Counted from the stretch's first letter, positions 22,066-33,273 are shown. The stretch is 64,000 nt of DNA from Salvator merianae (GCA_003586115.2 QVOM02000090.1:9922081-9986080); one strand, 5' to 3'. Notes: a model not told the origin generated them from the letters alone. Translations and numbers: made by a program.

Positions 22066-22239
22066 ATCTTAGAACAGAATTGAAGAAATAAGCTGAATTG
22101 ACAGCTTCTACTGTCTTCTGCCTTTTTGTTTCTGTAGAATCCTTAGCAAGATCTTGATTGGAATCCGTGTGACAGAAACAAAACAGTGAATTCAGGATTC
22201 GCACCTCCTTTTATTTGGTTTCAATTATTTTTCTAGGAT

Positions 22240-22298
22240 GTGAAATACTGCTAACACTTGTCTTCCTGTGAAATAAACACTGCTAACACTTGTCTTCC
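22240..22298 (+). repeat. 30-bp tandem duplication carrying two branch-point-like motifs
   Basis: The unit 'tgctaacacttgtcttcc' with its 'gtgaaata' leader occurs twice, at about 22240-22267 and 22268-22298, just before FBXW8 exon 2. Each copy holds CTAAC. The second candidate branch-point A (22286) is 29 nt from the exon, an ideal distance; the first (22254) is 61 nt away. Confidence 0.75.
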
Positions 22299-22314
22299 CC
22301 TGACTACTTTTTAG

Positions 22315-22419
22315 AATGAAATAAATGAAGTTCCATTCTTTGATGTTCAGCTGCCTTACGAACTTGCACTGAAAGTATTTCAGTACCTTGGAAGGACAGA
22401 GCTGGGAAGATGTGCTCAA
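22315..22419 (+). CDS. FBXW8: FBXW8 coding exon 2 (residues 114-148), start of the F-box
   Basis: The acceptor TTTTTAG/AATG and donor CAA/GTAAGT flank 35 whole codons (phase 0 to 0). The exon encodes VPFFDVQLPYELALKVFQYL and then the ELGRCAQ segment, the first half of the F-box that contacts SKP1. It matches the human protein closely, with conservative changes only. Confidence 0.95.
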
Positions 22420-22921
22420 GTAAGTCTTTACCAAGTTTGCTATTATTTTTTTCGGTAAACAGTGTGGAAGTGTTGAGCAGGACTTTACAAATTACTTAAA
22501 TCCATTAAAAGTCGTAACTTGACATTCCTTCATGCTGCTAATAAAAATGTGTGAATCTCCTTAGGAAACAGGTTCTTCATATTTTGCTTGATGTGTGAAA
22601 CTCTAGATAATTTGCAAAAAAACTATATATGTAATTGTGCAAATAACAAAAAACGGACAAAATATGGCCCCCGGTTGAGAAACGCTGGTATAGACCATGT
22701 ATTTCTAAGGAAATATAAGACAGGTGAAACTGAGGCTTTAAAAGATACTGCAGGTTATAAGTTAATTTCTACCTTAAATGAACATTATGTACATTTATTG
22801 ATACAGGACCACGAAAAAGAGTTCAGATTTCTTTGACTGGGACACTATTGGCTTTGCTTTTCCCTTCAGCCTGGGACGTATTATTGATGTTTGTATTTCC
22901 TAAAGTTGGTGAACGTATAAG

Positions 22922-23165
22922 ACCGTAACAGGAGCCCTGCTGCATCAGGCCACAGCCCATCTAATCCAGCATCCTGTCTCACGCAGTGACCCACCAAATG
23001 TGGAGATGGTACCCAGGCATCCATTCTAGTAGCCACTGATACACCTGTCCTCCATGAATTAGTCTTATCCTTTCTTAAAACTATCCAGGCTTGTTGCTGT
23101 CACTTCCTCTTCTGGTAGTAAATTCCACAGACTGATGACCCTCGAGGTGAAAAAAATACTCCCCC
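22922..23165 (-). mobile_element. CR1-like LINE 3' fragment, reverse orientation
   Basis: The text 'gagccctgctgcatcaggcc' and 'tctaatccagcatcctgtct' to 'aaattccacagactgatgacc' continues past the part seen in the tandem copies. It extends into the 'tccacag...gtgaaaaaaatact' segment typical of CR1-like repeats in reptiles. This fuller copy is my reason for calling the family CR1-like. Confidence 0.7.
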
Positions 23166-26100
23166 TTGTCGGTGATAAGATTTACCTTTCATTCACTGTA
23201 ACTGTGGCAGCTGTAGCTTGACTGCGTAATCCTCTATTAATACGGGCTCCAAGTTAGCCCTTAGCGTCACCAGGGATGAAATAGTATATTCTCCAAAGAC
23301 TCTAATTGGCCTGATGTAATGAGGTTGTAAAAATGCTTTCATTTTTAACAAGATATGCAATATGATTGGTTGTCTGAAAGTTAATTGTATTCTCTTAAAA
23401 GCTGGTAAACTTGGCAATCAGCTGCACTGAAATCAAATCAATATGTTGAGGTTTAGGTTGTAATAGACCAGAATATATGGAAGTTATTCAGAGTTATCTG
23501 GAAAGTACCCAGACTTAATTGCAGACTTTGAGTGGTTTTAATTTTTTTTTGTTTGTGGTTCTATCATCATGTAGGGAAAAATTGTAACTACTTCAGAGAA
23601 TATTGAACCATATATTTCTCATTTGACCTTGCCAACAGACGTTGATGTAGGTTAGGATGAGAAGTAATAACTAATCCATAGTCAACTTGCAGATTCCATG
23701 TGTGAGTAGTTAGTTGTTTTGTGGGGCCTCATAGCAGCCTGTAGCTTTGGAAGAGAGGTGGAAAACAGCTCAGGGATTGCATTAGGTATGCTGATTTTGA
23801 TCACACTCGTATGGTGTTCAGATAGAAGAAACTTGGTTAGCTTTGGTCTTCACAGTAGACGCTCACTTGGATCCATTAGCCTGGAAATATGTGGGACCTT
23901 GATCTTTAAGCATTAATCTGAACAGGTGGGCAAAATGGAGATTCAGGGGCCTTCTTGGGACGTCGCTGGGGTCTTGGCTTGAGTAGGTATGGTGTGTTTG
24001 ATGTTACATTTTCCTGTGCTTCTTGGTAACATTTTTCCTCCATCTCTGCCTGTGTCCTGCAATGAAAATACTCTTCAATTGTAGTTGGATGTTGACATCC
24101 TAATTTAGTACTTTAATTGTATACATATGAATATCACTAGTGCTGTCCCATCAAAAAAATTGCTAAAAATACTTGTTAAAAATGATTAGCAGCTTTCCAT
24201 TCTGAACAACGTGGTTTCAACTAGAGGTCATACAAACTTTCTGCTCCACAGATGTTCACATCTTCTGCATATAGTTGTTGACCTCTCTGCTGAGTCCAGC
24301 ATGCTTGGTGCCACTGCTCATAGCACAGCCTGGAGGAGGGGGGGCTGCCAAATTCACATTGTGATTGTGGGGACGAGGGCAATAGTTGATTTTGAATATC
24401 TCAAGGAGAAACCAAGGGGATCTTTAAAACTTCTAAATTGCTTTTCTCCCCTGTTCTTGGGTACTTTTGCTACTTTGAGGACACTGAATTAGATTGTCTT
24501 GATCATTCCTGAAACACGGAGATGAGTGCACCGATGTGTTTTTATGGTGTTTTCCAAAGTGATTGTACTTGCGTATGTAATGCAAGGAAGTGCTGTAGAT
24601 GTTAGTGGCCCACTGCATCTTCATCAGGGGGACCAGACCTGACAGGATGTAGGCTTGAATTGACACATTGCCAGTGAAAGGTCATTTCTCATCCACGTAA
24701 GTGCTCCCCGTTGACTCTTTGGGCATCTTTATTGCAGAAAACCTCTTATATTAAAAAGACTGTCCAAAATTTACTAGGTTTGTTCAGCGTTTTGCCTCTG
24801 TGAATAAAAGACATGACGCTAAGCAGATTGCAGAAATTAGTTCTGAAATTCGGTTTCGTTTTCAAAATACCGAAAATGTTGGTTAGCTTAGTTGGGGAGT
24901 CTGTAGACCTTAGGCTGTTACAAGAGTGCATAAAATCGGCACAGCATTGCATGAGAGAATTTTGAAACTGCCTCTCGAAAACAATCAGTACTGTTAACAC
25001 TAAAGTTGTGTTGAATCAGGGAAAAGAAGCTGGAGTTTACCATGTTCTTTAAATCTTGCTCGGCCTTTTTTCTAGCAGAGAAATGTCGACGCTGATTTCA
25101 CATAGTGGGAAAATGATAGTGTGGGATGGTTGGTTCCCAGTTGGGCTTAAAACAATGGGGAAGTAATAATAATCCATTTTTAGATTGCATAATCTTAACA
25201 TGGAAAAACTAACATCCAAAACTAGGTTGCCATTAACTGGCTGTCTAGAAATTAAAAATAATTACTTTAGAAAAGATAAAACCTGGGCAACCCAGAGTTG
25301 GCAATGTAAGAAGGCTTCTTATGCAAACAATCTTTCAATAACTGTTTTCCTGGAGAAAGTTAAGGTTGCCAGCGTTATTGGCTCTGTGTTTGAGGATAGA
25401 AATAAACTTATTAAAGGCAAAACCCCAGTTCAATATTAGCTGGCTACAGTCAGGCTTTCTGTGGCTTGAGACGGCAAAGCTATTGTCAATTTACTGTTGC
25501 ACTGGATTATACGGAGCTGCGGTTCATTGTAGGTTATGGAATTAATCACTCACTGGTATGTTCTCGCAGTCTAACTGGCCCAGAATGTCAAAAGGGAAGG
25601 AAAAAACCCTTTGATATTACTTGTGCCTGCTTTTAGTGGGTGTAATTTTTCCAACAGTGCCAATGGCCCAGATGAACCTGGATGGACTTAAATGACAGTG
25701 TGTCATCTGTCCTGGACAATCTGTTCCCCTGTTGCTGTTATTGCCAGTGGAAGCTACGATCTCGTAGACCTCTTGAGCCAGTATGACTAACAAAAGACAG
25801 TTCTGTATTGATGGTGCTGGCAGAAGTGATAAGCATCTTCAAAATGAAGATCTTGTCATATCCAATGTTGTTTTAGCCACTAGATCCCCTGCCTTAGCAT
25901 TGTAACATAAACACCTTAATGTGACAATTGAAAGCGATCCAAAGTAACTGAACCAGACAGTTCTTTAGATTCTTCGTCTGGATTATTCCCAGCTGTGGCA
26001 CTTATTTAGTTTAGTTGTGGAAATCATTGACTCACTGAAATTTTGGTACATGGTAAAGTGGGAGGAAGTAAAGCAGAAGGTAAGAGAAAAGAACAGCTTT

Positions 26101-27659
26101 ATCAGCCTGTGTCTAACTTTGAGAGTATATCTGGAGCAAATTTATGTCCTTGACATTGGGAAAGTAATTTTATAAACTCATTTGATACTTCATGTGAAAC
26201 ATTTTTCCTTTCTGTGTATTTTTAAATGTTTAAAAAATATTTGAACTGAAAATCAGTGTCTCTTTATCCATTAATGTAGCAGGAGAATAATCAAGGAGTT
26301 CTAGCAATATTTAAACAATGAGACAATAAATGTATTTTCAGGGTGTAGTGCTAGAATGCTGTTTGAACTGGTTCAGAGGTGAATACAGTCTAGTATAAAG
26401 CCAATTTTAGTGTGTTACTACTTTGAATTTGATGTCATGCTGTGCAGTATTTTATGATGGCAAGATTCTGCATTGTATTGTGTCAAATCTGGCATTCAGA
26501 TGTCTTAGACTACCTAGGCAATAAATATCACAGATGCTAATGACTAGAAAGAGTTTCTAAAATTTTCCTTCTCCTATCGCCAAAGTCTGAATTGATATTC
26601 CTTCAGATTAGAAATCAGTTACAAATAGGTAACTGGCTGACATTCCCAACATCTCCATTTTTATTTTTTTTTAAACATGTTTCTAAGGCTGGTAAGGCAA
26701 CCAAATAAAAACAAATTTAATTTGGACTTGAAAAGTTAGCCATGGACTTCTGGTTGGTTATGGAAACCTCTGGAAAATAACATCCCCTATGGCTTTGCCC
26801 CATCTGGGACCGTACTTTTGAGTGGATCCACCACGCTTTCATTCGCCTTCGACAACTGAACAAGGCGACCAACAAAGCCATGATTGAAAATTGTTTGTTT
26901 GTTCCGTGAGTACGAGCGGAAGGAAGTCTCTTAATTTTGGGGCATTCAGTTTCTCACCTGTACCCTTAACTCAAGCAGAGCTAGTAAACTTGAGCCTGAG
27001 CCAAGGGCTGCTTGTGTCAGTGTTAAATGAAGCTGCTCACAAAGGCATTGTAAAACAGGATGTTTGAGACGCCTTTTTTTGCTGGCCTTGTGCAGCTGAG
27101 CCTCATTCAGTAAAGCTTTTATTAGGCTGGGCTCTGCCAATTCTTGGGTGCATTAACAGAGGGTCTTGGCTGAGAGCCCCTCCTTGGAGAGCCCAGGTTT
27201 ATAGGCCGGTGGTGGTATAAGGAATTGTGTAAAATCACAGCGCTGTATGATCCTTTTATATTTCTCCAGAATTTTGAAGGATTCTCACTTTATATGAGCC
27301 CTTGTATACGTTTAAAAGATTCTTAACTTCCTAAAACAACACTTTAATATAGATTTGGTAATAGCTCTATAAACTCTGTTGTCCCTCGTGTTCCTCCTTC
27401 CCATTCCAGCCTCCTTAACATGTAGCTCAGCTAAGTTGGCAAAATTTTCTCGAGTTAACTCCAGCGAAGCTTGCAAGACTTTCTCAGGTTTACTTCTCTC
27501 ACTTTTTCAGAAATCCCATCAACGTTAGTGAAAGCATATTCCAAGTGAAGCCACAAAACTGAGGAGTTTCTTTTGATAACCAACATATTAATGCCTGTAA
27601 TGCAGCTGTCGTTTTTTGAGAACACCTCTCCCCTCACTAGCTAGCTAACTAACACGTGA

Positions 27660-27835
27660 CCCTTTGTTTCGACTGGAACGGGTGGGGAGTCACGAGGCAA
27701 CCTACACTGACGAGTTCTAGCTTGTGCCTTGAGTACCAGACAAATGATGAGTACCAAGACCAAATTTTCACGTCAAAATGCGTTGAGTACCAAATTCGGC
27801 AAGTTTCAAGGCAGTCGAGTACCAAGATACCACTG
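27660..27835 (-). mobile_element. hAT-type MITE fragment ('CAGTGGTA' end)
   Basis: On the minus strand the element begins CAGTGGTATCTTGGTACTCG and repeats 'ttggtactca' motifs. It matches the first roughly 180 bp of the fuller copy at 32803-33273 in opposite orientation. A CAGTGG terminus fits hAT-superfamily elements. It ends 170 bp before the TATA-like box of the nested frame. Confidence 0.75.
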
Positions 27836-28004
27836 TAAATCTTTGTAATAATTCCCCCTGCCTTTTTGGTGCCATTGCTTTTTCAGAGTGTTTCTCCCCA
27901 AGAAAGCAACCTTGCCTCATTCATCTCCGTGTTACAGAGGATCACTTAGTCATTTAACACCCTGCCTCCTCTCTCAAGTGATGTAGCTTAAACACAGAGC
28001 CCCA

Positions 28005-28012
28005 TATATAAG
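28005..28012 (+). promoter_or_regulatory. TATA-like box upstream of the nested frame
   Basis: TATATAAG stands 209 bp before the start codon of the intronic frame at 28221. If used, transcription would begin around 28035-28045 and leave a leader of about 180 nt. This is inference only: the match is good, but AT-rich introns contain such motifs by chance. Confidence 0.35.
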
Positions 28013-28220
28013 TGAACCTCTTATTGAGTCACAGTGATGGCTGCTGTCATCTCTGTGGGCACTGAACTGCAACTTGAAAGCAAAGACTATAATAAGATGC
28101 CTGCATGAGTAAGTGCTGTGACCGTCCTAGGAGAACTAACTTGATAAAGGAAAGAATGAACATGTCCTAACAGCAACCGCAGCAAATAAAAATCATGTCC
28201 GTAGAACACTGTTCGGGATT

Positions 28221-28691
28221 ATGGGGGCTAATGTGAGTGAACTGGAGTACCCGAGTCCACGGGAAGCAATAATACCAGTGCAGCAAGAGCATCCGTGGGT
28301 GCATCAGGATGTTTCACGCCAGCAGCAACAGCAGCGCATAAACGAAGCACAGGAACATCTCCGGCACAATGCCATGCTCCGGACGGAACGGCAGCTGGTG
28401 CGGCAGGATGCCAGTCACCAGCAGCAGTTGCAGCGGGAACAGCGGGAATTGGACCGGATGCAGCAGGCGGCCACACGGCAGGAAGAACGGCGGCGGATAC
28501 TTCACGAGCTGCAGTGGGTGCAGCAAACATCTGCCCACCAGCAGAACATTCAGCGGGAGCTGCAGGAGACCTTACACCGCAATGAACTACTGCGGGCCCA
28601 TGGGGATCAGCGGAGGGTACAGCGGGAACTGCAGCGCAGAGAGCAGGCTGTCATCGGTCCAGATGTACATATCATCTATCAACATCTGTAA
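28221..28691 (+). CDS. Unrecognised Gln/Arg-rich coiled-coil protein, nested in FBXW8 intron 2
   Basis: An intact intronless frame of 156 codons on the same strand as FBXW8. I do not recognise the family. The start ATG has A at -3 and G at +4. The protein begins MGANVSELE, compatible with N-myristoylation at Gly2 with Ser6. Residues 26 to about 140 are rich in Gln, Arg, Glu and His and lack Pro and Gly apart from Gly128, as expected for a helical coiled coil. Three diverged repeats of 33-40 residues begin WVHQDVSRQQQ (26), LVRQDASHQQQ (59) and WVQQTSAHQQN (99). The tail is GPDVHIIYQHL. The frame is clearly more GC-rich than the intron around it. All three forward frames are largely open because of CAG-type codons, so openness alone is weak evidence. 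It could be a nested gene, a retrocopy or a transposon-derived frame. No heptad prediction was run. Confidence 0.5.
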   Translation: MGANVSELEYPSPREAIIPVQQEHPWVHQDVSRQQQQQRINEAQEHLRHNAMLRTERQLVRQDASHQQQLQREQRELDRMQQAATRQEERRRILHELQWVQQTSAHQQNIQRELQETLHRNELLRAHGDQRRVQRELQRREQAVIGPDVHIIYQHL

Positions 28692-29029
28692 CTTGGTCAG
28701 TACCAGCAGTCTTGTCTGTGGCTGAAGAAACCAACGAGCCAGCCCAGAAGGAATGAAATGGGCACCAGAGATAGTAGAGATGGATGAACATGACCAGATC
28801 CAGATATGAAAACAGTTCTTCAAGAGCTCCCCTGGAGTCTGTTCTAGAATGTCATAGGAGAGGAACATGGAATAAGAAAACATTTAGATGGGGCCACCCT
28901 GAATATTGGAACAGTGAAATCCATTTACACACCAGTTTTCTCTCCCCGTTTCTTCTAACATTCTGTACCTTTCCTTTCACTCAGTCTGTAGGTTATCTCC
29001 TCATAAAAGTATAGGAATGTGGTTGCTTA

Positions 29030-29080
29030 CTGATAAATAATAAATGATGATGATGTTGATGCAGGGATGGTGTACGCAAA
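29030..29080 (+). terminator. Candidate poly(A) signals after the nested frame
   Basis: AATAAA occurs in 'ataataaatgatg' near 29038 and in 'gcaaaataaaatct' near 29071, about 340-390 bp after the stop codon of the nested frame. They could end an independent transcript, but AATAAA is common in such AT-rich sequence. Confidence 0.3.
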
Positions 29081-29220
29081 ATAAAATCTCCAAGGATATA
29101 TTAGATCTGCCTTCCCAAATATGATGCCATGCAGATGTTCGGAACTTCAGTTCCCATGAGCTCCAGAGAGAATATCAGTTTCAAAGTAGGATGGATTCAA
29201 CCCCATCAGATAAGTGTAAG

Positions 29221-29585
29221 TTAGGGATGTGTGTGAACGAAATGCATATGTTTGTTTCGTGGTTGAAGTGAAAAACCAATTTTCACTTCGTCAGTGAATT
29301 GCAAAACTGCAAAACCACTTTTTCGCCTTTGTATTCGCTTGCGTACTTTTTACATTTAAAAATACCGTTTTTCCCATTGAAAAAGCAAAAATGCAGCGAA
29401 AGCACAAATACTCAATCAAAATTTTTGGTTTCGTGAATGGGGAGACTGGTTTGATTCGACTGGGTTTTGAAAATGTGAAAAACCACTTTTTTGTTACAGT
29501 GCAAATGTCTGCAAATGTGAAATATTCAATCAAATTTGCAATGTGAATGGAATTTTGCACATTTCCAATATCTGTACATCTTTAG
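29221..29585. mobile_element. Palindromic MITE ('TTAGGGATGTG' ends)
   Basis: The left end is TTAGGGATGTGTGTGAACG and the right end reads CTAAAGATGTACAGATATTGG on the reverse strand. The inside contains many complementary 'gcaaaaccact'/'gtgaaaaacc' and 'caatcaaaatttt' blocks. It is a degenerate foldback element about 365 bp long in FBXW8 intron 2, 226 bp before exon 3. Related 'agggatgtgcac' elements are common in reptile genomes. Confidence 0.65.
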
Positions 29586-29811
29586 TTATGTTGCAGGTAA
29601 GTTGAATTTACAAAGAGGGCACCATTTAGAAGTATGTTAAAACTGAGTTTAGCCTGTCATCTGAAATCCTAAAGGATGTACAAGAAATCTCACTTGGATC
29701 GGTATGCACTAAATTTTAACTTAGTTCAGCAAAATTTCAGTTGCCCTGATGAAGATGCTGACAGTTAGAATTAATATGGGTCAATCCAATATTTTATTTT
29801 ATTGCTTTTAG

Positions 29812-29976
29812 GTTAGCAGAGCTTGGAAGATTCTTGCAGAAGATGAAGTCCTTTGGTTCCGTCTATGCCAGCAAGAAGGATATCTGCGTGATAATCAAAT
29901 CTCCGATTTTACTTGCTGGAAAAAGACCCTCCAAAAGTGCCGAGAGAAGGAACAAGCTTTGAGAACCAACTGGAAG
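29812..29976 (+). CDS. FBXW8: FBXW8 coding exon 3 (residues 149-203), end of the F-box
   Basis: The acceptor TTTTAG/GTTAGC and donor AAG/GTAATG flank 55 whole codons (phase 0 to 0). The start VSRAWKILAEDEVLWFRLC completes the F-box, with the conserved W153 and the ED-x-LW motif. The linker that follows contains CWKKTLQKCREKEQALRTNW, matching the human linker region before the WD40 domain. Confidence 0.95.
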
Positions 29977-31526
29977 GTAATGGTGTGGAAGTCTGTAGTA
30001 CCTTTTACTGCTTTAAGTACCTTTGGAAAGGGCTCTACTCCTGCTGACTTGAACTACGGTACCGTTGTACAGAGCGATAGTTGAGGTTGAGATGTACCTC
30101 TGAAAATCAGAGGTTTGTGTGCAGAGGGATTTTGAAACCAGGATACTTAATAACCATTTTTCAGATTTATCAGACCATGGGAACTTTCTGACATGTGTTT
30201 CTGTGAGAAGAGGTGAAACAGTTGGGGATCACACTGAAAGTAGACTAGCATTCAATTAGAGTAAACCGGAACTGCTAGTAAGAGCTATGGACAGTGACTA
30301 CTTTAAGTCAGTAGGAAAAGACATAATAAATCTAGCAATGGATAATAAACTGGTCATTTTCTTAAATGTTTGATTTTCAAGCAGGCATGAGGAAGATCCA
30401 CCTGGGGTGGTAGACAAGTGGCCATATAAGCAACCTTGAAAAGGGAGATTGGTGGCTCATAAACAGGGAACGGGAGAGACACAGGGACAAAGAGAGGAAG
30501 GAATAAATGAGAGAGAATGATAGATCCCAAGGAGGGAAGGATTGGCTGTTTTAACTGTTAAGATGAATTGAGGAGTTGCTGGAATACATGAGTCTTTTGG
30601 TGGGATGATAGAAGTCCAAACACAGAAAGAGCAAGAGAATGGAAGAGGTTGTGGAGACCCTTCAGAGCTAAGAATTGTCTTAAGGGTCTTTCAGCTTTGC
30701 GTTTGCCATCTGCTTGGCAAGGAAAGGCCCTTCAGATCAGTTTCAGCCCTTCAGAGGGGCCAATAAAGTGGTAGTTTAATGTTTTGGAAAGGTGTAGCGA
30801 CTTGAGATATTTAGCAGATAGGTAGACATCATTGCCAACCTAAATCGTGTCTGTCACTTGCTACTTGCTCCTGCCTCTTCTTGGATTATGTACATGTAGG
30901 ACAGACTTTACCTAATGTTCATTATCCTTTTGGTATGGCAGCTCCTAGTTGGCATGGAATCCTGGAAGCTGTACTTCAGGAACATCTGAAGGGTTACAGT
31001 TTGAGAGGTGCCTGCTGGAAGGGGAAAAAGTGGGGCAGTATTAAACAGTCCTGCTGACTGGTCCCATAACTCTTCAAGATGGTGGTTGGTTTGAGTCCCA
31101 GGTGTAGTCGCTTTCACTCTTGCATACTGCGTGCTGAGTGCATCCACCATGTTACGAGCTGTGAACTATATAAAGATGCCAGTAATGACCATGAAATGGG
31201 AGAAAATCCCTGTTTTGAAATTTCTTGACAAGAAATGGGGATGATAAGTCTACAGTGCTGGTGGTCTTGTGAGAAAATGAAACTATAAGAAGGCTGACTG
31301 AAGTTGTGACAGCTCCATCTTGGAAGGTTTTTTTTTGTTTTTTTTTAACTGTCTTAGATGTCTTAAGTCTGTGAAATAGGTACCATATATAGTGCCTCCC
31401 ATCCCACAAGAGACTTTTCAAATGGCAAGGAACCCAAGGCACTTCCGATGAGAGGAAAGCAGAACTATACGTATTCTTAGGACATTTATTGCAAATCTAA
31501 CTGGGCTTTCTTGTCTCTTTGAACAG
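29977..31526 (+). other. FBXW8: FBXW8 intron 3
   Basis: 1.55 kb. A fragment at about 30945-31020 carries 'ggaatcctggaagctgtacttcaggaacatctgaagggttacag', a member of a common squamate repeat family also seen near 45060 and 48975. A short T-rich run lies near 31329. Nothing else is recognised. Confidence 0.8.
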
Positions 31527-31615
31527 AATCGCATTGGTGCTGTGAGCCAGTTGCAGTATGAACTTGGCAAGGTTCTGTGTGATGTGCATTCTTGTGATGG
31601 CGTGGTCATTGCTGG
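31527..31615 (+). CDS. FBXW8: FBXW8 coding exon 4 (residues 204-233, split codon)
   Basis: The acceptor GAACAG/AATCGC and donor GCTGG/GTGAGT enclose 29 codons plus two bases (phase 0 to 2). The exon encodes VLCDVHSCDGVVIAG, leading into the first WD40 blade. Its Gly codon is completed by the first base of exon 5. Confidence 0.94.
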
Positions 31616-32802
31616 GTGAGTTATTTCTACCTGGGAAGCGGTTTTCAGTCTCTACTCCTCTTCTATCTCCCACAAGAAGTCTAACTGGCTATTGTGAGGA
31701 GTTTGGTTTGGGAGGTGACTTTTCCACCCATAGTTTTATGCCAGGTTAAGTCTCCCTCTCCCTTTTTCCTTTCCCTCTAGTTCTGAGCCTCTTCAAAGCC
31801 CACAAATTGGGGAGACGTTGGTTTGATGGAACAAGACTGGAAATCTCTAACATTTGGGTCTGTTCTGGCAGGGACAGTGCCAGTGCCAGTGCCAGTGCTA
31901 GATGAAATTGGTCTCGCTTGAGGGCTATGGTATATAACTTTGGGAGTATCCTGCATCTTCAGTATTTCTGCAAGTTGTAGCCTGGAGCATTCGTTCAAGA
32001 GTTGTATTCTGTGACAATATTCAGTGGAGTTCTTGGAATTAGGTGCATGACAGACCTTGTCAGAGAGTGAAAAGGAATATTGCTTCAAGGGGAGAACTGT
32101 TTGCACCAATAATTCAGGAAGAAGCTACTTTTGTCCCATTGTGTTTGAAACTGTCTTGGATCTACCCAAGTATATTACTGTATTTGATATTAGCTGCACT
32201 ATTATGTGACTGTTTTGGAAGTTGAGGCTTTAGCAAATAAAGAAGACAATTTAGCAGTACAATAATTATGATAGAAGGGAAAAAGGAACCTCAGTCTGCC
32301 CTGGAAAATGGACTATGAATTATCCAAGCGCGCTACAGCTAAAAGCATTGATCGATCCATTTCTTGAGAATTTAAACATGATTTTTACTGGAGATGACCT
32401 CTAATAAGACAATGTCTGCTTGGTGCAGCTGGTGGTTTTGATGCAATCCTAAATTTGTAGTTTATGATGGTGTAACTCACAACTAAAATAATGAAGAGTA
32501 GATAAAGCGAGAAAAGAAATTACTGTGGCCACTCGGTTACCTAAGGGTGCAATAGTGGTGTTTAATCTTGTTCAAAGACTGGTTGAAGCGGTGGAGGGAA
32601 GCTTTAGTCTGGATTACTACATGGAGCAGAGGGCTGGACTTGCCGGTGAAAGTGATCAATTCTAGCTCTCTTGTTCTAATATCTTTACGTTAGTAGAATT
32701 TGAAGATTTTTTTCATGGTTTGAGCCTAAGTGCATTTTTAGATTATAGTAGCGTAATTCTGGTTAGTTTAGCACCAAACCAAACCATAAAATAAACTTGT
32801 TA

Positions 32803-33273
32803 CAGTGGTACTCAACTGCCTTGACACTCATCGAATTTGGTACTCAATGCATTTTGATGTGAAAATTTTGTCTTGGTACTCATCGTTCATTTGGTAATCA
32901 ATGTGCAAGCTAGAACTCGTGACTCGCAACCCTTTCTGTCCAAATCAAAGGGTCATGACTTAGTTGCGCGGTAACTCTTGCCCTGTGCACGTCCCCTTAC
33001 GGTCTTATTGTGGCTTCTGTGTTCATTTTGTGTATTTAATCTAAGGACTGTACAGGTATTGATTAATTTTTAGGTTTATTTCTCGTGTGAAGTAATGATA
33101 TACAGCCCTATCTTTTTACACATTGCCTTAAAAAGGTGCATTGTCTTTGGTTTGGGAATGCATTACATTTATTTACATTATTCCTTATGGGAAAAATTTG
33201 TTTGGTACTCAACATCTTTCGTACTCGTTGTGCCTCCTGGAACCAATTAATGACAGGTACTAAGGTATGACTG
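32803..33273 (+). mobile_element. hAT-type MITE, full-length ('CAGTGGTACTC')
   Basis: It begins CAGTGGTACTCAACTGCC and ends AAGGTATGACTG; the reverse complement of the right end starts CAGTCATACCTTAGTACC, a diverged terminal inverted repeat. Internal 'ttggtactca' motifs recur at both ends. It is about 470 bp with no coding capacity. The copy at 27660-27835 is a partial one in opposite orientation. Confidence 0.8.

Larger units (their letters stand above)
17116..22314 (+). other. FBXW8: FBXW8 intron 1
   Basis: 5.2 kb. It holds the tandem CR1-like pair (17310-17805), a MIR-like SINE (19028-19215), a foldback MITE (19554-19733), a poly-G run (20404-20418) and a tRNA-like SINE (about 21985-22065). 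The final 75 bp carry a duplicated branch-point-like segment. The rest is AT-rich unique sequence without recognisable genes. Confidence 0.85.
22420..29811 (+). other. FBXW8: FBXW8 intron 2
   Basis: 7.4 kb, mostly AT-rich. It holds a reverse CR1-like fragment (22922-23165), a hAT-type MITE end (27660-27835), the unrecognised 156-codon frame (28221-28691) and a palindromic MITE (29221-29585). From about 23200 to 27650 I see no gene or clear repeat. Confidence 0.85.

Noticed and set aside
26795..26912. Exon-like 39-codon frame ending in a GTGAGT donor in FBXW8 intron 2
   Set aside because: It contains a smooth HHAFIRLRQLNKATNKAM segment, but it opens after a stop with no acceptor and closes with a stop at the donor. 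I recognise no family, and it is too short to support.
28295..28725. Alternative forward frames over the nested intronic ORF (96 and 118 codons)
   Set aside because: They arise from CAG-type repeats read in other phases as Ala or Ser/Cys runs. They start inside the 156-codon frame and show no independent start context or repeat logic.
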